Of a stretch of 17,341 nucleotides of DNA, positions 1-7,108 are shown piece by piece. The DNA comes from PALSA-612 sp964595575 (GTDB taxonomy: Bacteria; Actinomycetota; Thermoleophilia; Gaiellales; Gaiellaceae), in assembly GCA_964595575.1 (NCBI GenBank), contig CAZQRA010000053.1, forward strand, positions 1 through 17,341, written 5' to 3'. Each line of letters begins with the position of its first letter. The first letter of the stretch is position 1. Under the pieces are notes generated by a model, which was not told the DNA's origin, ran no database searches, and was given only the letters and a program-made list of their open reading frames with translations. The position numbers and the translations under genes are program-made.

Positions 1-157
1 CGATCTCCACGGTAGGCTGGAAGCGGGAGGAGGCGCGGGGTGGCCCCTCGGGGCCGAGGAAGGGGGGGAGCTCGTGGTGGACGACCCGGCCGCCCCGGGC
101 GTAGACCTCCCCCGGGCCGAATCCCGGGATGCGGTAGCGTACGTGCGTCACGGTCAC
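1..157 (-). CDS. N-terminal 52 codons of a gene cut by the window edge; possible methylated-DNA-protein cysteine methyltransferase
   Basis: A minus-strand reading frame opens with GTG at 157 and runs without a stop to the window edge. The visible protein begins VTVTHVRYRIPGFGPGEVYA and continues with a 'GGRVVHHELP' stretch. The start is supported by a TAGAGT box exactly 6 nt upstream (164-169), the same leaderless arrangement as several neighbours; a second in-frame GTG at 151 is less likely. A short beta-rich segment with 'G-x-G-E-v-x ... R-V-x-x-H-E-L-P' recalls the N-terminal domain of some actinobacterial O6-alkylguanine-DNA alkyltransferases, but the diagnostic PCHR active site would lie outside the window. 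The family call is therefore a guess from memory; that a gene starts here is more secure. It is divergent from pruA with only 39 bp between the starts. Confidence 0.5.
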   Translation of the reverse strand, partial: MTVTHVRYRIPGFGPGEVYARGGRVVHHELPPFLGPEGPPRASSRFQPTVEI

Positions 158-163
158 GTGAGC

Positions 164-169
164 ACTCTA
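164..169 (-). promoter_or_regulatory. -10 box of the left-edge gene (leaderless)
   Basis: TAGAGT on the minus strand is followed by 6 nt (gctcac) and then the GTG start. Transcription would begin at or next to the start codon. No convincing -35 element was seen. Confidence 0.5.
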
Positions 170-184
170 CATACGTGACCGCTC

Positions 185-190
185 TACAAT
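185..190 (+). promoter_or_regulatory. -10 box of pruA (leaderless)
   Basis: TACAAT, close to the TATAAT consensus, lies 6 nt (cgcccc) before the GTG at 197. No Shine-Dalgarno sequence is present, so the transcript probably starts at the start codon. It is divergent from the -10 box at 164-169. Confidence 0.65.
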
Positions 191-196
191 CGCCCC

Positions 197-1837
197 GTGA
201 GCGCCCACGGCATCTTCCGCCCGCCCTCCCCGCACAACGAGCCCGTCCGCTCGTACGCTCCCGGCACCCCCGAGCGCCGGGAGCTGAGGGAGCGCCTGGC
301 CGAGATGGAGAGCCAGCGGCTGGACATCCCCTGCATCATCGGGGGCAAGGAGGTGCGCACGGGTCGCACGTTCCCCGCCGTCATGCCCCACCGCAAGCGC
401 CACGTCCTGGCCGACGTGCACCAGGCGGGACCGGAGGAGGTGGAGCGGGCGATCGCGGCGGCAGCCGAGGCTTGGCGGGAGTGGTCGCGGACCCCATGGG
501 AGGAGCGGGCTTCCATCCTCTTGAGGGCGGCCGAGCTCCTGGCTGGGCCCTGGCGGGCCACGCTCAACGCCGCCACCATGCTCAACCAGTCGAAGACCGC
601 GCACCAAGCGGAGATCGACGCCGCCTGCGAGCTCATCGACTTCTGGCGCTTCAACGTCGACTACATGACGCGCATCTACTCCGAGCAGCCAGTCTCGGTC
701 ACCGGCGTCTGGAACCGCCTGGAGTACCGCCCCCTGGAAGGGTTCGTGTTCGCCGTCAGCCCCTTCAACTTCACCGCCATCGGCGGCAACCTCACGACGT
801 CGCCCGCGCTCATGGGCAATACCGTCGTCTGGAAGCCGGCCTCGACCGCCGCCTACTCGGCCTACTTCCTCATGCGGCTGCTGCAGGAGGCAGGCCTCCC
901 CGACGGCGTCATCAACCTCGTGTACGGGCCGGGGGCCGCCGTGGGCGATGCGGTGCTGCGAAGCCCCGACCTCGCCGGCATCCACTTCACCGGCTCCACC
1001 GCCGTCTTCCAGTCCATGTGGCGGACGGTAGGCGCCAACATCGAGCGCTACCGCAACTACCCCCGCATCGTGGGAGAGACCGGCGGCAAGGACTTCATCG
1101 TCGCCCATCCCTCCGCCGACCTCGACGTCCTGGTCACGGCCGTTGTCCGCGGCTCCTTCGAGTACCAGGGCCAGAAGTGCTCGGCGGCGTCCCGCATCTA
1201 CCTCCCCCAGTCCCTCTGGCGCCCGGCGCGGGACCGCCTGGCCGAGGAGGTGCGGTCGATCCGCATGGGCGACGTCGCCGACTTCGAGAACTTCATGGGG
1301 GCGGTCATCGACGAGGCCGCCTTCGCCAAGCACAAGCAGGCGATCGAGGAGGCCAAGGCCAACGGCCGGCGCGTCATCGCGGGGGGCCGCTGCGACGACA
1401 GCGAGGGCTACTTCGTCGAGCCCACCGTCATCGAGACGACCGATCCCGGCGACAAGCTGCTGCGGGAGGAGCTCTTCGGCCCCATCGTCACCGCCTACGT
1501 CTACCCCGATAGGCGCTGGCGAGAGACCCTCGAGCTCGTCGACAAGACGTCCCCCTACGGGCTCACCGGCGCCGTCTTCGCCCGCGACCGGAAGGCGATC
1601 GAGGAGGCCGAGCAGGCGCTCATGTACGCGGCCGGCAACCTGTACGTGAACGACAAGCCCACGGGGGCGGTGGTGGGGCAACAGCCGTTCGGAGGGGCCC
1701 GCGCCTCCGGCACCAACGACAAGGCGGGCTCCATGTGGAACCTCATCCGCTGGGTGAGTCCCCGCGCCATCAAGGAGACGTGCGTGCCCCCCTCCGACTA
1801 CCGCTACCCCTTCATGCAGCCGGACCCCGAGCCCTGA
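197..1837 (+). CDS. pruA: L-glutamate gamma-semialdehyde (1-pyrroline-5-carboxylate) dehydrogenase
   Basis: This enzyme performs the second step of proline catabolism, oxidising glutamate semialdehyde/P5C to glutamate with NAD+ in the cytoplasm. The 546-aa length is usual for the stand-alone enzyme. Seen: the aldehyde dehydrogenase fold with SPFNFTAIGGN (oxyanion Asn191), VVWKPAS (nucleotide binding), HFTGSTAVF, GETGGKDF with general base Glu294, and FEYQGQKCSA with catalytic Cys328. The 'GGKDF' and 'QKCSAASR' signatures and the long N-terminal segment before the Rossmann domain separate the P5CDH group from generic aldehyde dehydrogenases. The GTG start at 197 is supported by TACAAT 6 nt upstream. 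No proline dehydrogenase (putA/prodh) lies next to it, so the partner enzyme must be encoded elsewhere or beyond the edge. Confidence 0.93.
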   Translation: MSAHGIFRPPSPHNEPVRSYAPGTPERRELRERLAEMESQRLDIPCIIGGKEVRTGRTFPAVMPHRKRHVLADVHQAGPEEVERAIAAAAEAWREWSRTPWEERASILLRAAELLAGPWRATLNAATMLNQSKTAHQAEIDAACELIDFWRFNVDYMTRIYSEQPVSVTGVWNRLEYRPLEGFVFAVSPFNFTAIGGNLTTSPALMGNTVVWKPASTAAYSAYFLMRLLQEAGLPDGVINLVYGPGAAVGDAVLRSPDLAGIHFTGSTAVFQSMWRTVGANIERYRNYPRIVGETGGKDFIVAHPSADLDVLVTAVVRGSFEYQGQKCSAASRIYLPQSLWRPARDRLAEEVRSIRMGDVADFENFMGAVIDEAAFAKHKQAIEEAKANGRRVIAGGRCDDSEGYFVEPTVIETTDPGDKLLREELFGPIVTAYVYPDRRWRETLELVDKTSPYGLTGAVFARDRKAIEEAEQALMYAAGNLYVNDKPTGAVVGQQPFGGARASGTNDKAGSMWNLIRWVSPRAIKETCVPPSDYRYPFMQPDPEP

Positions 1838-1855
1838 GCCGAGAAGGAGGGTCCC

Positions 1856-1876
1856 GGAGGAGAGCCCGCTCCCTCC
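1856..1876 (+). terminator. Weak hairpin after pruA
   Basis: GGAGGAG and CTCCCTCC can pair around a 6-nt loop with one bulged C, 18 bp after the pruA stop. There is no T tract, so it is at best a weak or factor-assisted terminator. Confidence 0.3.
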
Positions 1877-1920
1877 AGGGACGCTAACGGGGCCCTTACC
1901 GGCACCCTACAGGCGGTCGC

Positions 1921-1926
1921 TACCGT
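1921..1926 (+). promoter_or_regulatory. -10 box before the 22-aa ORF
   Basis: TACCGT lies exactly 6 nt (gccccc) before a GTG at 1933. This copies the spacing seen at pruA, the glycosidase gene and bcp. Confidence 0.4.
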
Positions 1927-1932
1927 GCCCCC

Positions 1933-2001
1933 GTGAGCGCCCTCGTCGTCGCCGTCGGGCTTCTCTGCCTGCTCGTGCTCGTCAGTCCCCTGGGCGGGTA
2001 G
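1933..2001 (+). CDS. Possible 22-aa single-span membrane peptide
   Basis: GTG at 1933 opens 22 codons ending in TAG at 1999-2001. The peptide starts VSALVVAVGLLCLLVLV and ends SPLGG: an uninterrupted hydrophobic stretch of about 16 residues with no charged residues, followed by a small polar tail. That is the composition of a minimal transmembrane microprotein. It is preceded by a TANNNT box with 6-nt spacing, so it could be a leaderless transcript. It lies between pruA and the end of uvrC and is independent of both. No family is recognised; KdpF-like peptides are similar in size but the sequence does not match what I know of them. The ORF is short enough to arise by chance, so the promoter spacing is the main support. 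Confidence 0.4.
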   Translation: MSALVVAVGLLCLLVLVSPLGG

Positions 2002-2098
2002 GACCCGCCTGAGCCGCCCGCTTCCTCTCGGCCGGAGAGGCGGACGAGCTCGGGCGTCGCCACCTGGCCCGAGACGAGGACGTCGAGCAGGGCGGGGC

Positions 2099-3943
2099 TC
2101 AGGGCCGACCCGCCTTGTGGAGCTGGGCATAGACGGAGCGGGCAGTCTTGGCGGGCAAGCCCGGCACCCCCTCCAGCTCCTCCTGGCTCGCCGCCAGGAT
2201 CGCCTCCACCGATCCGAAGTGCCGGAGGAGGGCGCGGCGGCGGGCAGGCCCCACCCCCTCCAGCTCGTCCAGGAGCGAGCGCCGCCCTTCGGCGTCCCGG
2301 CGCCGGCGGTGGCGCCCGAGAGCGAACCGGTGGGCCTCGTCGCGCAGGCGCTGCAGGAGCTGGAGCCCGGCCGAGGAGCGGTCGAGGACGACGGGCTCGC
2401 GTCTTCCCGGCACGAACACCTCCTCCTCCCGCTTAGCCAGGGAGATCGCCGCCACCCGGGGGAGGTCGACGCCGGCCATGGCGGCAAGGCAGGCAGCGAG
2501 CTGGCCCTTGCCCCCGTCCACCACGACCAGGTTGGGGAGGGAAGCGAAGGACTGGTCCCACTCGGGAGCGGTGGGATCCGCGCCCGCCCGGGCGAACCGG
2601 CGCCGGATCACCTCCGCCAGGGCGGCCACGTCGTCCTGCCCCTCCACCTCCCGCACGACGAAGGAGCGGTAGTGAGCCCGCTTGGGCACGGCGTCCTCGA
2701 ACACCACCATCGAGCCCACCGTCGCCTGCCCCTGGATGGTGGAGACGTCGAAGCACTCGATGCGCAGAGGCAGGCTCTCCAGGTTCAGGGCCTCCCGCAG
2801 CTCCTCCAGCGCCTCCACTCGGCGAAGGCGGCTTCGCTCCGCCTCCGCCGCGGCCGACTCCAACGCCAGCCTCGCGTTCTGGACGGCCAGCTCGACCAGG
2901 CGCCTCTTCTCGCCCCGAGCAGGCGCCCGCACCGCCACCCGCGAGCCCCGGCGCTGGGACAGGAACTGAGCGAGCACGGTGGTATCGCCCGCTTCCCGAG
3001 GGACGAGGATCTCGGGGGGCACGCTGGGGGTGGAGCCGTAGTACTGGACGCAGAAGGCCTCCACCACCGCCGCCGGGTCGTCGCCCGCGTTCTCCAGGTG
3101 GAAGCTGTAGCGATCGACGATCTTGCCGTCCCGGAGGGGAAACACCTGGACGGCCGCCTGGTCGCCCCGGCAGGCAACCCCGATGACATCGGCGCTGGCC
3201 ACGGCCCGCGTGTCGGCCGCCTGCCGCTCGGCCAGGTGGCGCACGGCCAGGAGCCGGTTCCGGTAGCGGGCAGCTTCCTCGAAGCGCTCCGCCGCCGCCG
3301 CCTCCCGCATCCTCGCCTCCAGCTCGGCCACGATCGGGCGGCTGTCTCCGGAGAGGAAGGCGATGACGCCCTCGATCGTGCGCCGGTACTCCTCGGCCGT
3401 GACGTAGCCCACGCAGGGGGCCGAGCAGCGGTCGATGTGGTAGTCGAGGCAGGGCACCCCCGAGCGCCGTCCCGGTCTGGGCCCCTCGCAGGGGCGGAAC
3501 TTGAAGGCCCGGTTGAGGACGTCCAAGGTCTCCCGCACCTTCTTGGCGCTGGCATAAGGCCCGAAGTAGATGACGCCTCGTCGGTGGCGCTCGCGGGTGA
3601 ACATGACCCGGGGGAACTCGTCCTCCACCGTCACGGCGATGTAGGGGAACGACTTGTCGTCGCGGAGGCGGATGTTGAAGGGAGGGCGGTAGCGCTTGAT
3701 CAGGTTCTGCTCCAGGTGGACAGCCTCGACCTCGGAGGCGGTGACGATGGCCTCCACGTCCCGCACCCGGGAAACGAGCTGGGACGTCCCCGGCCGGCCG
3801 TCGCCGCCGCGCTGGAAGTAGCTGCGCACCCGGGCCCGAAGCGACTTGGCCTTGCCGACGTAGAGGACGGAGCCGTCCTCTCCTCGGAACAGGTAGACGC
3901 CGGGCTTGTCGGGAAGGGACCTGAGCCTGGCCTCGACGGACAT
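2099..3943 (-). CDS. uvrC: Excinuclease ABC subunit C
   Basis: UvrC makes the dual incisions of nucleotide excision repair after UvrA/UvrB have located the lesion. At 614 aa it is full length. Domains in order: GIY-YIG nuclease with GVY at 15-17 and YVG at 28-30 (3' incision); a four-Cys segment with Cys152, Cys165, Cys173 and Cys177 spaced like the reported [4Fe-4S] ligands of E. coli UvrC; a UVR helical segment near 203-238 (PIVAELEARMREAA... FEEAARYRNRL) that binds UvrB; an RNase H-like nuclease with Asp399 in ECFDVST and Asp476 in VVVDGGKGQL (5' incision); and C-terminal helix-hairpin-helix motifs (LEGVGPARRRALL, LEGVPGLPAKTA) near 555-610. The ATG at 3943 gives the canonical N-terminus. 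It is divergent from the secreted glycosidase gene with 37 bp between the starts. Confidence 0.96.
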   Translation of the reverse strand: MSVEARLRSLPDKPGVYLFRGEDGSVLYVGKAKSLRARVRSYFQRGGDGRPGTSQLVSRVRDVEAIVTASEVEAVHLEQNLIKRYRPPFNIRLRDDKSFPYIAVTVEDEFPRVMFTRERHRRGVIYFGPYASAKKVRETLDVLNRAFKFRPCEGPRPGRRSGVPCLDYHIDRCSAPCVGYVTAEEYRRTIEGVIAFLSGDSRPIVAELEARMREAAAAERFEEAARYRNRLLAVRHLAERQAADTRAVASADVIGVACRGDQAAVQVFPLRDGKIVDRYSFHLENAGDDPAAVVEAFCVQYYGSTPSVPPEILVPREAGDTTVLAQFLSQRRGSRVAVRAPARGEKRRLVELAVQNARLALESAAAEAERSRLRRVEALEELREALNLESLPLRIECFDVSTIQGQATVGSMVVFEDAVPKRAHYRSFVVREVEGQDDVAALAEVIRRRFARAGADPTAPEWDQSFASLPNLVVVDGGKGQLAACLAAMAGVDLPRVAAISLAKREEEVFVPGRREPVVLDRSSAGLQLLQRLRDEAHRFALGRHRRRRDAEGRRSLLDELEGVGPARRRALLRHFGSVEAILAASQEELEGVPGLPAKTARSVYAQLHKAGRP

Positions 3944-3953
3944 CCCGAGCTCA

Positions 3954-3959
3954 AGCCTA
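3954..3959 (-). promoter_or_regulatory. Probable -10 box of uvrC
   Basis: TAGGCT on the minus strand is 10 nt before the uvrC ATG, implying a leader of about 3-4 nt. No ribosome-binding site fits in that space. It is divergent from and nearly touching the -10 box at 3969-3974. Confidence 0.4.
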
Positions 3960-3968
3960 GCCAGTGGC

Positions 3969-3974
3969 TATGGT
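3969..3974 (+). promoter_or_regulatory. -10 box of the secreted glycosidase gene (leaderless)
   Basis: TATGGT is followed by gattcc (6 nt) and the GTG at 3981. This decides the start: the frame is open further upstream, but GTG 3981 begins a clean signal peptide. Confidence 0.6.
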
Positions 3975-3980
3975 GATTCC

Positions 3981-5423
3981 GTGGGTCGCCTCCTCGCCGT
4001 CGTCGCTCTCGGCCTCGCCCTCGCCCCGCCGGCCGCAGCCGGCGGTCCGTCCATGGTGGTCGGGGCAGCCGAGGACCAGGTCAAGCAGCCCACCCTGGTC
4101 GCGACCAAGGCCAAGCTGGAGCTCATGCGGCTGGCCGGCTTCCGAGCGGTCCGGGTTACCTCCATCTGGGCCCCGGGCCTGCGGGAGCCCACGCCCGCGG
4201 AGCGGCAGGCGCTCTCCAACCTCGCCGCCGCCGCCCAGCTCACCGGCATGCGGGTCTTCGTGTCCGTGACCAACTTCGGCAGCCGCACGACGCCCCTCGA
4301 CGAGTCCGACCAGGACGACTTCGCCGCCTACGCGGCGGCCGTCGCCCGCGACTACCCCACCTTCCGGGACATCGTCGTGGGCAACGAGCCCAACCTCAAC
4401 CGCTTCTGGATGCCTCAGTTCGACGGGAACGGCTCCAGCGCCGCTCCCTCTGCCTACCTGTCGCTCCTGGCCAAAACCTACGACGCCGTCAAGGCCGTCG
4501 CCCCGGACGCCGCCGTGATCGGAGGAGCCCTGTCGCCCCGGGGCTCCGACCGACCGGGGGGCATCCGCCCCACCCACTCCCCCACCGGCTTCATCCGGGC
4601 CATGGGCATCGCCTACCGGGCTAGCGGTCGCGACCGGCCGGTGATGGACGCCTTCGCCATCCACGTCTACCAGGACACCTCCTCCACTCCGCCCAGCTTC
4701 ACCCACCCCAAGTCCACCACCATCGCCGTGGCCGACTACGACAAGCTCGTCTCCCTGCTGGGCGCGGCCTTCGACGGCACCGCCCAGCCGGGCTCCTCCC
4801 TCCCCATCGTGTACGGGGAGTTCGGGGTGGAGTCAGCCATACCCCCAGCCAAGGCAGCCCTGTACACGGGGAAGGAGCCGACCACCACCAAGCCGGTGGA
4901 CGAGGCGACCCAAGGGGCCTACTACCGCGAGGCGATGGCCCTTGCCTTCTGCCAGCCCAACGTCCGCGCCTTCCTCGTCTTCCACGCCATCGACGAGAGC
5001 GACCTCGACCGCTGGCAGTCGGGCGTCTACTACGCCGACGACACCCCCAAGGCCAGCCTCCCGGCGGTGACCCAAGCTGCCCGCGACGCCCGGGGCGGAG
5101 TCATCGCCCGCTGCCCCGGACTCGCCTTGACGCCGAGAGCGAAGGTGGCCTTCCCCCGGGGGCGAGCCCTGCGATCGAGCCCTCTCCGGGTTTCCCTCAC
5201 CTGCGACATCGACTGCAACTACCTCCTGCGGCTGGAGAAGCTCCCCCGCCGCTCGACCACCCTGGCCACGAGCGGGCGGGCTCGGGCGGAGACGCCCACC
5301 CTCGTGTCGCTTCCAGCCCGGCGCCTCGCCCCCGGCCGCTATCGGTTCACGCTCCGCCTCACCGCCCCCGTCAACACCGGGCCGCCGGCCACCCGCCGCA
5401 GCGCGCCGTTCGCGCTTCCCTGA
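3981..5423 (+). CDS. Secreted glycoside hydrolase of the clan GH-A (TIM-barrel) type with a C-terminal beta domain
   Basis: The 480-aa product starts with a signal peptide (VGRLLAVVALGLALAPPAAA), so it should act outside the membrane. Two features point to a clan GH-A retaining glycosidase: VVGNEPNLN with acid/base candidate Glu136 after Asn135, and IVYGEFGVES with nucleophile candidate Glu280. 'AIHVYQDT' and 'LVFHAIDES' fall where barrel strands are expected. Residues from about 385 onward (ALTPRAKVAFPRG... to the end) look like an Ig-like or beta-sandwich appendage containing a close Cys pair (TCDIDCN). The substrate cannot be told from the sequence. It is a single gene between uvrC and hemQ with its own promoter. 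A catalytically inactive member of the fold is possible but both Glu residues are present. Confidence 0.7.
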   Translation: MGRLLAVVALGLALAPPAAAGGPSMVVGAAEDQVKQPTLVATKAKLELMRLAGFRAVRVTSIWAPGLREPTPAERQALSNLAAAAQLTGMRVFVSVTNFGSRTTPLDESDQDDFAAYAAAVARDYPTFRDIVVGNEPNLNRFWMPQFDGNGSSAAPSAYLSLLAKTYDAVKAVAPDAAVIGGALSPRGSDRPGGIRPTHSPTGFIRAMGIAYRASGRDRPVMDAFAIHVYQDTSSTPPSFTHPKSTTIAVADYDKLVSLLGAAFDGTAQPGSSLPIVYGEFGVESAIPPAKAALYTGKEPTTTKPVDEATQGAYYREAMALAFCQPNVRAFLVFHAIDESDLDRWQSGVYYADDTPKASLPAVTQAARDARGGVIARCPGLALTPRAKVAFPRGRALRSSPLRVSLTCDIDCNYLLRLEKLPRRSTTLATSGRARAETPTLVSLPARRLAPGRYRFTLRLTAPVNTGPPATRRSAPFALP

Positions 5424-5464
5424 GCGCCGGCAGGCGCCTGGCCGGTCCGCCCTGCCCCCGTCGC

Positions 5465-5470
5465 TACCAT
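5465..5470 (+). promoter_or_regulatory. -10 box of hemQ (leaderless)
   Basis: TACCAT is followed by 7 nt and the GTG at 5478. An upstream in-frame ATG at 5469 overlaps this box and is therefore a less likely start. Confidence 0.5.
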
Positions 5471-5477
5471 GTCGGCC

Positions 5478-6176
5478 GTGAGGGCCGAGGTCGGGCAGTA
5501 CGTCGCCTACACCTTCTACAAGGTCGACCCTGCCTGGCGGCGACTTCCCATCGACGAGCGCTTGGCCGGCAAGGAAGCCTTCGCCGAGGTGGTCGAGGAG
5601 TGGAGCTCGCAGCTCGACTACCTGCAGGCGTACTCGACGGTGGGCGTGCGACCCGACTGCGACTTCTTCCTCTGGAAGATCACCCGGCGCTACCTCGACC
5701 TGGAGGAGCTGGGCGCGGCCCTCAACGCTACGCCTCTTTCCTCGTGGCTCCATACCCCCTACTCCTACCTCGCCACCACCAAGGCCTCCCAGTACACGAG
5801 CGCCAGGAAAGCCCGCCGCATCACCCCCCGCGGCTCCCCCTACCTCGTCGTATACCCGTTCGTCAAGGTTCGGCCCTGGTACTCGCTTCCCCTCGAGGAC
5901 CGGCAACGGGCCATGGACGAGCACATCCGCATCGGCGCCGAGCACCCCTCCATCCACAACCACACCACCTACTCGTTCGGGATCGACGACCAGGAGTTCA
6001 TGACCGCCTTCGAGTGCGACGAGCCGGCCGACTTCATGCACCTCATGCTGCGGCTGCGCGAGTCGGAGGCAAGTCGCTACACGGAGCGGGACACCCCCAT
6101 CTTCGTAGGGCACCGCGTGGACATCCGCGCCGCCCTCGACTTCCTGGACGGAGCCACCTCCCGGGTACGGGTGTAG
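5478..6176 (+). CDS. hemQ: Coproheme decarboxylase (chlorite dismutase family, HemQ/ChdC)
   Basis: HemQ/ChdC converts coproheme III to heme b with hydrogen peroxide, the last step of the coproporphyrin-dependent heme pathway of Gram-positive bacteria. The 232-aa length is typical. Seen: VGQYVAYTFYKVDPAWRRLP at the N-terminus; YPFVKVRPWYSLPLEDRQ with Tyr135 in 'WYSLP', the position of the radical-forming catalytic Tyr in actinobacterial ChdC; and SIHNHTTYSFGIDDQEF with the proximal heme ligand His160 (His162 is the alternative). 'GIDDQEF' and 'FECDEPADFMHLM' are family signatures, and true chlorite dismutases lack the Tyr pattern. The start GTG 5478 was chosen from the -10 spacing; starting at ATG 5469 would add three residues. 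No other heme gene is adjacent. It converges with the next gene, leaving 6 bp between the stops. Confidence 0.92.
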   Translation: MRAEVGQYVAYTFYKVDPAWRRLPIDERLAGKEAFAEVVEEWSSQLDYLQAYSTVGVRPDCDFFLWKITRRYLDLEELGAALNATPLSSWLHTPYSYLATTKASQYTSARKARRITPRGSPYLVVYPFVKVRPWYSLPLEDRQRAMDEHIRIGAEHPSIHNHTTYSFGIDDQEFMTAFECDEPADFMHLMLRLRESEASRYTERDTPIFVGHRVDIRAALDFLDGATSRVRV

Positions 6177-6182
6177 CGGCGG

Positions 6183-6536
6183 CTACACGTACCGGTGCTG
6201 GTCGCGCCAGACCCGCACCATGGCCAGGCCGCAGATCACGAGCACAGCCAGGAAGGCGACGGCGGCCAAGCCGCTCGGCCGGTCGAGCCAGTAGGCGCCC
6301 ACGTCCACCACGATGAGGAGGGCGGCCCCGTAGAAGGCTGCCTTGGCCCGGGCCGGCCAGGTGCCGATCTCGGCCCGCCGCTCCCGCCACACGAGGAACA
6401 CGAAGAAAGCGACGGCGAGCAGGAAGGCGACCTGGAGCAGGATGGACAGGGCGACCAGGGTCTGCTCGAGCTGGAGCACCACGATTAGCGCGGCCACGAA
6501 GGCCACGATCAGAAGGCCGCGCAGAGTCGGGTTCAC
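6183..6536 (-). CDS. Small integral membrane protein, unknown function
   Basis: The 117-aa product has a strongly hydrophobic pattern: about four membrane segments, near 5-22, 25-45 (VALSILLQVAFLLAVAFFVF), 65-80 and 87-105, separated by short basic loops (VWRERRAE, WPARAK) and ending in RVWRDQHRYV. No family is recognised. GTG 6536 was chosen because CGGGAG (6545-6550) is a ribosome-binding site 8 nt upstream, and TACCCT at 6563-6568 gives a promoter with a short leader. A longer frame to 6581 exists but would place the promoter inside the gene. It is divergent from bcp and convergent with hemQ. Confidence 0.65.
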   Translation of the reverse strand: MNPTLRGLLIVAFVAALIVVLQLEQTLVALSILLQVAFLLAVAFFVFLVWRERRAEIGTWPARAKAAFYGAALLIVVDVGAYWLDRPSGLAAVAFLAVLVICGLAMVRVWRDQHRYV

Positions 6537-6562
6537 GGCCGCTGCTCCCGCACGCTGGCACC

Positions 6563-6568
6563 AGGGTA
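6563..6568 (-). promoter_or_regulatory. -10 box of the 117-aa membrane protein gene
   Basis: TACCCT on the minus strand lies 26 nt before the GTG at 6536. Unlike its leaderless neighbours, this transcript would carry a leader of about 20 nt containing the ribosome-binding site CGGGAG at 6545-6550. Confidence 0.4.
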
Positions 6569-6599
6569 GCCGAGGCGCCACGGTCGCCGACGAGGACGG

Positions 6600-6605
6600 T
6601 AGGAT
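6600..6605 (+). promoter_or_regulatory. -10 box of bcp (leaderless)
   Basis: TAGGAT plus 6 nt (tcaccc) leads directly into the GTG at 6612. No Shine-Dalgarno sequence is seen. Confidence 0.6.
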
Positions 6606-6611
6606 TCACCC

Positions 6612-7097
6612 GTGGTCGAGGAAGGGACGCCGGCCCCGGACTTCGAGCTCGCGAGCGACAGCGGCCAGCGAGTGAGCCTCTCCTCGCTCCGAGGTCGCTG
6701 GGTCGTCCTCTACTTCTACCCCAAGGACGACACCCCCGGCTGCACCCGCCAGGCCTGCGGGATCCGCGACGCCTGGAGGGAGCTCGAGGGGCGGGGAGCC
6801 GTTGTCCTCGGGGTCAGCCCTGACCCGCCCGAGTCGCACGCCCGGTTCAAGGCCAAGTACTCCCTCCCCTTCCCGCTCCTCGCCGACACCGACCACGCGG
6901 TGGCCGAGAGCTACGGGGTATGGGTCGAGAAGACGATATCCGGCCACAAGCGGATGGGCGTCGAGCGCTCGACCTTCCTCATCGGCCCGGACGGGACCGT
7001 GCGCAAGGTCCTGCGCCGGGTCGACCCTGACTCCCACGCCGACCAGGTGCTTGCCCTGCTGCCTCCAGCCGGCGAGGCCTCCTCCTCCTCGCCCTGA
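6612..7097 (+). CDS. bcp: Thioredoxin-dependent thiol peroxidase (bacterioferritin comigratory protein, PrxQ type)
   Basis: It reduces hydrogen peroxide and organic hydroperoxides in the cytoplasm, recycled by thioredoxin. The 161-aa length is normal. Seen: APDFELASDSG near the N-terminus, then YFYPKDDTPGCTRQACGIRD with peroxidatic Cys44 and a second Cys49, the PGCT-x3-C pattern of two-Cys BCP/PrxQ enzymes (E. coli Cys45/Cys50). ERSTFLIGPDG (113-123) is the conserved C-terminal strand region with the active-site Arg. The last residues (GEASSSSP) are a low-complexity tail. A GTG start with -10 box 6 nt upstream is well supported. The nearby hemQ consumes peroxide, but the genes are separated by an opposing gene and have separate promoters. 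Confidence 0.93.
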   Translation: MVEEGTPAPDFELASDSGQRVSLSSLRGRWVVLYFYPKDDTPGCTRQACGIRDAWRELEGRGAVVLGVSPDPPESHARFKAKYSLPFPLLADTDHAVAESYGVWVEKTISGHKRMGVERSTFLIGPDGTVRKVLRRVDPDSHADQVLALLPPAGEASSSSP

Positions 7098-7108
7098 GAC
7101 AGAAGCGA

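Noticed and set aside
167..1681. A 504-codon open frame on the minus strand opposite pruA
   Set aside because: It is antisense to a gene with complete catalytic motifs; its translation is Gly/Val/Arg-rich low complexity, the usual mirror of high-GC3 coding DNA.
2117..3976. A 619-codon plus-strand frame opposite uvrC
   Set aside because: Antisense shadow of a full-length uvrC; the translation is His/Pro/Arg-rich with no recognisable motif.
5469..5477. ATG at 5469 as the hemQ start
   Set aside because: It overlaps the TACCAT -10 box; GTG 5478 fits the leaderless spacing of neighbouring genes.
4833..6113. Long minus-strand frame spanning the glycosidase and hemQ genes
   Set aside because: It crosses two well-supported genes and their promoter, and its composition (Gly/Val/Arg/Glu) is typical of GC-rich antisense frames.
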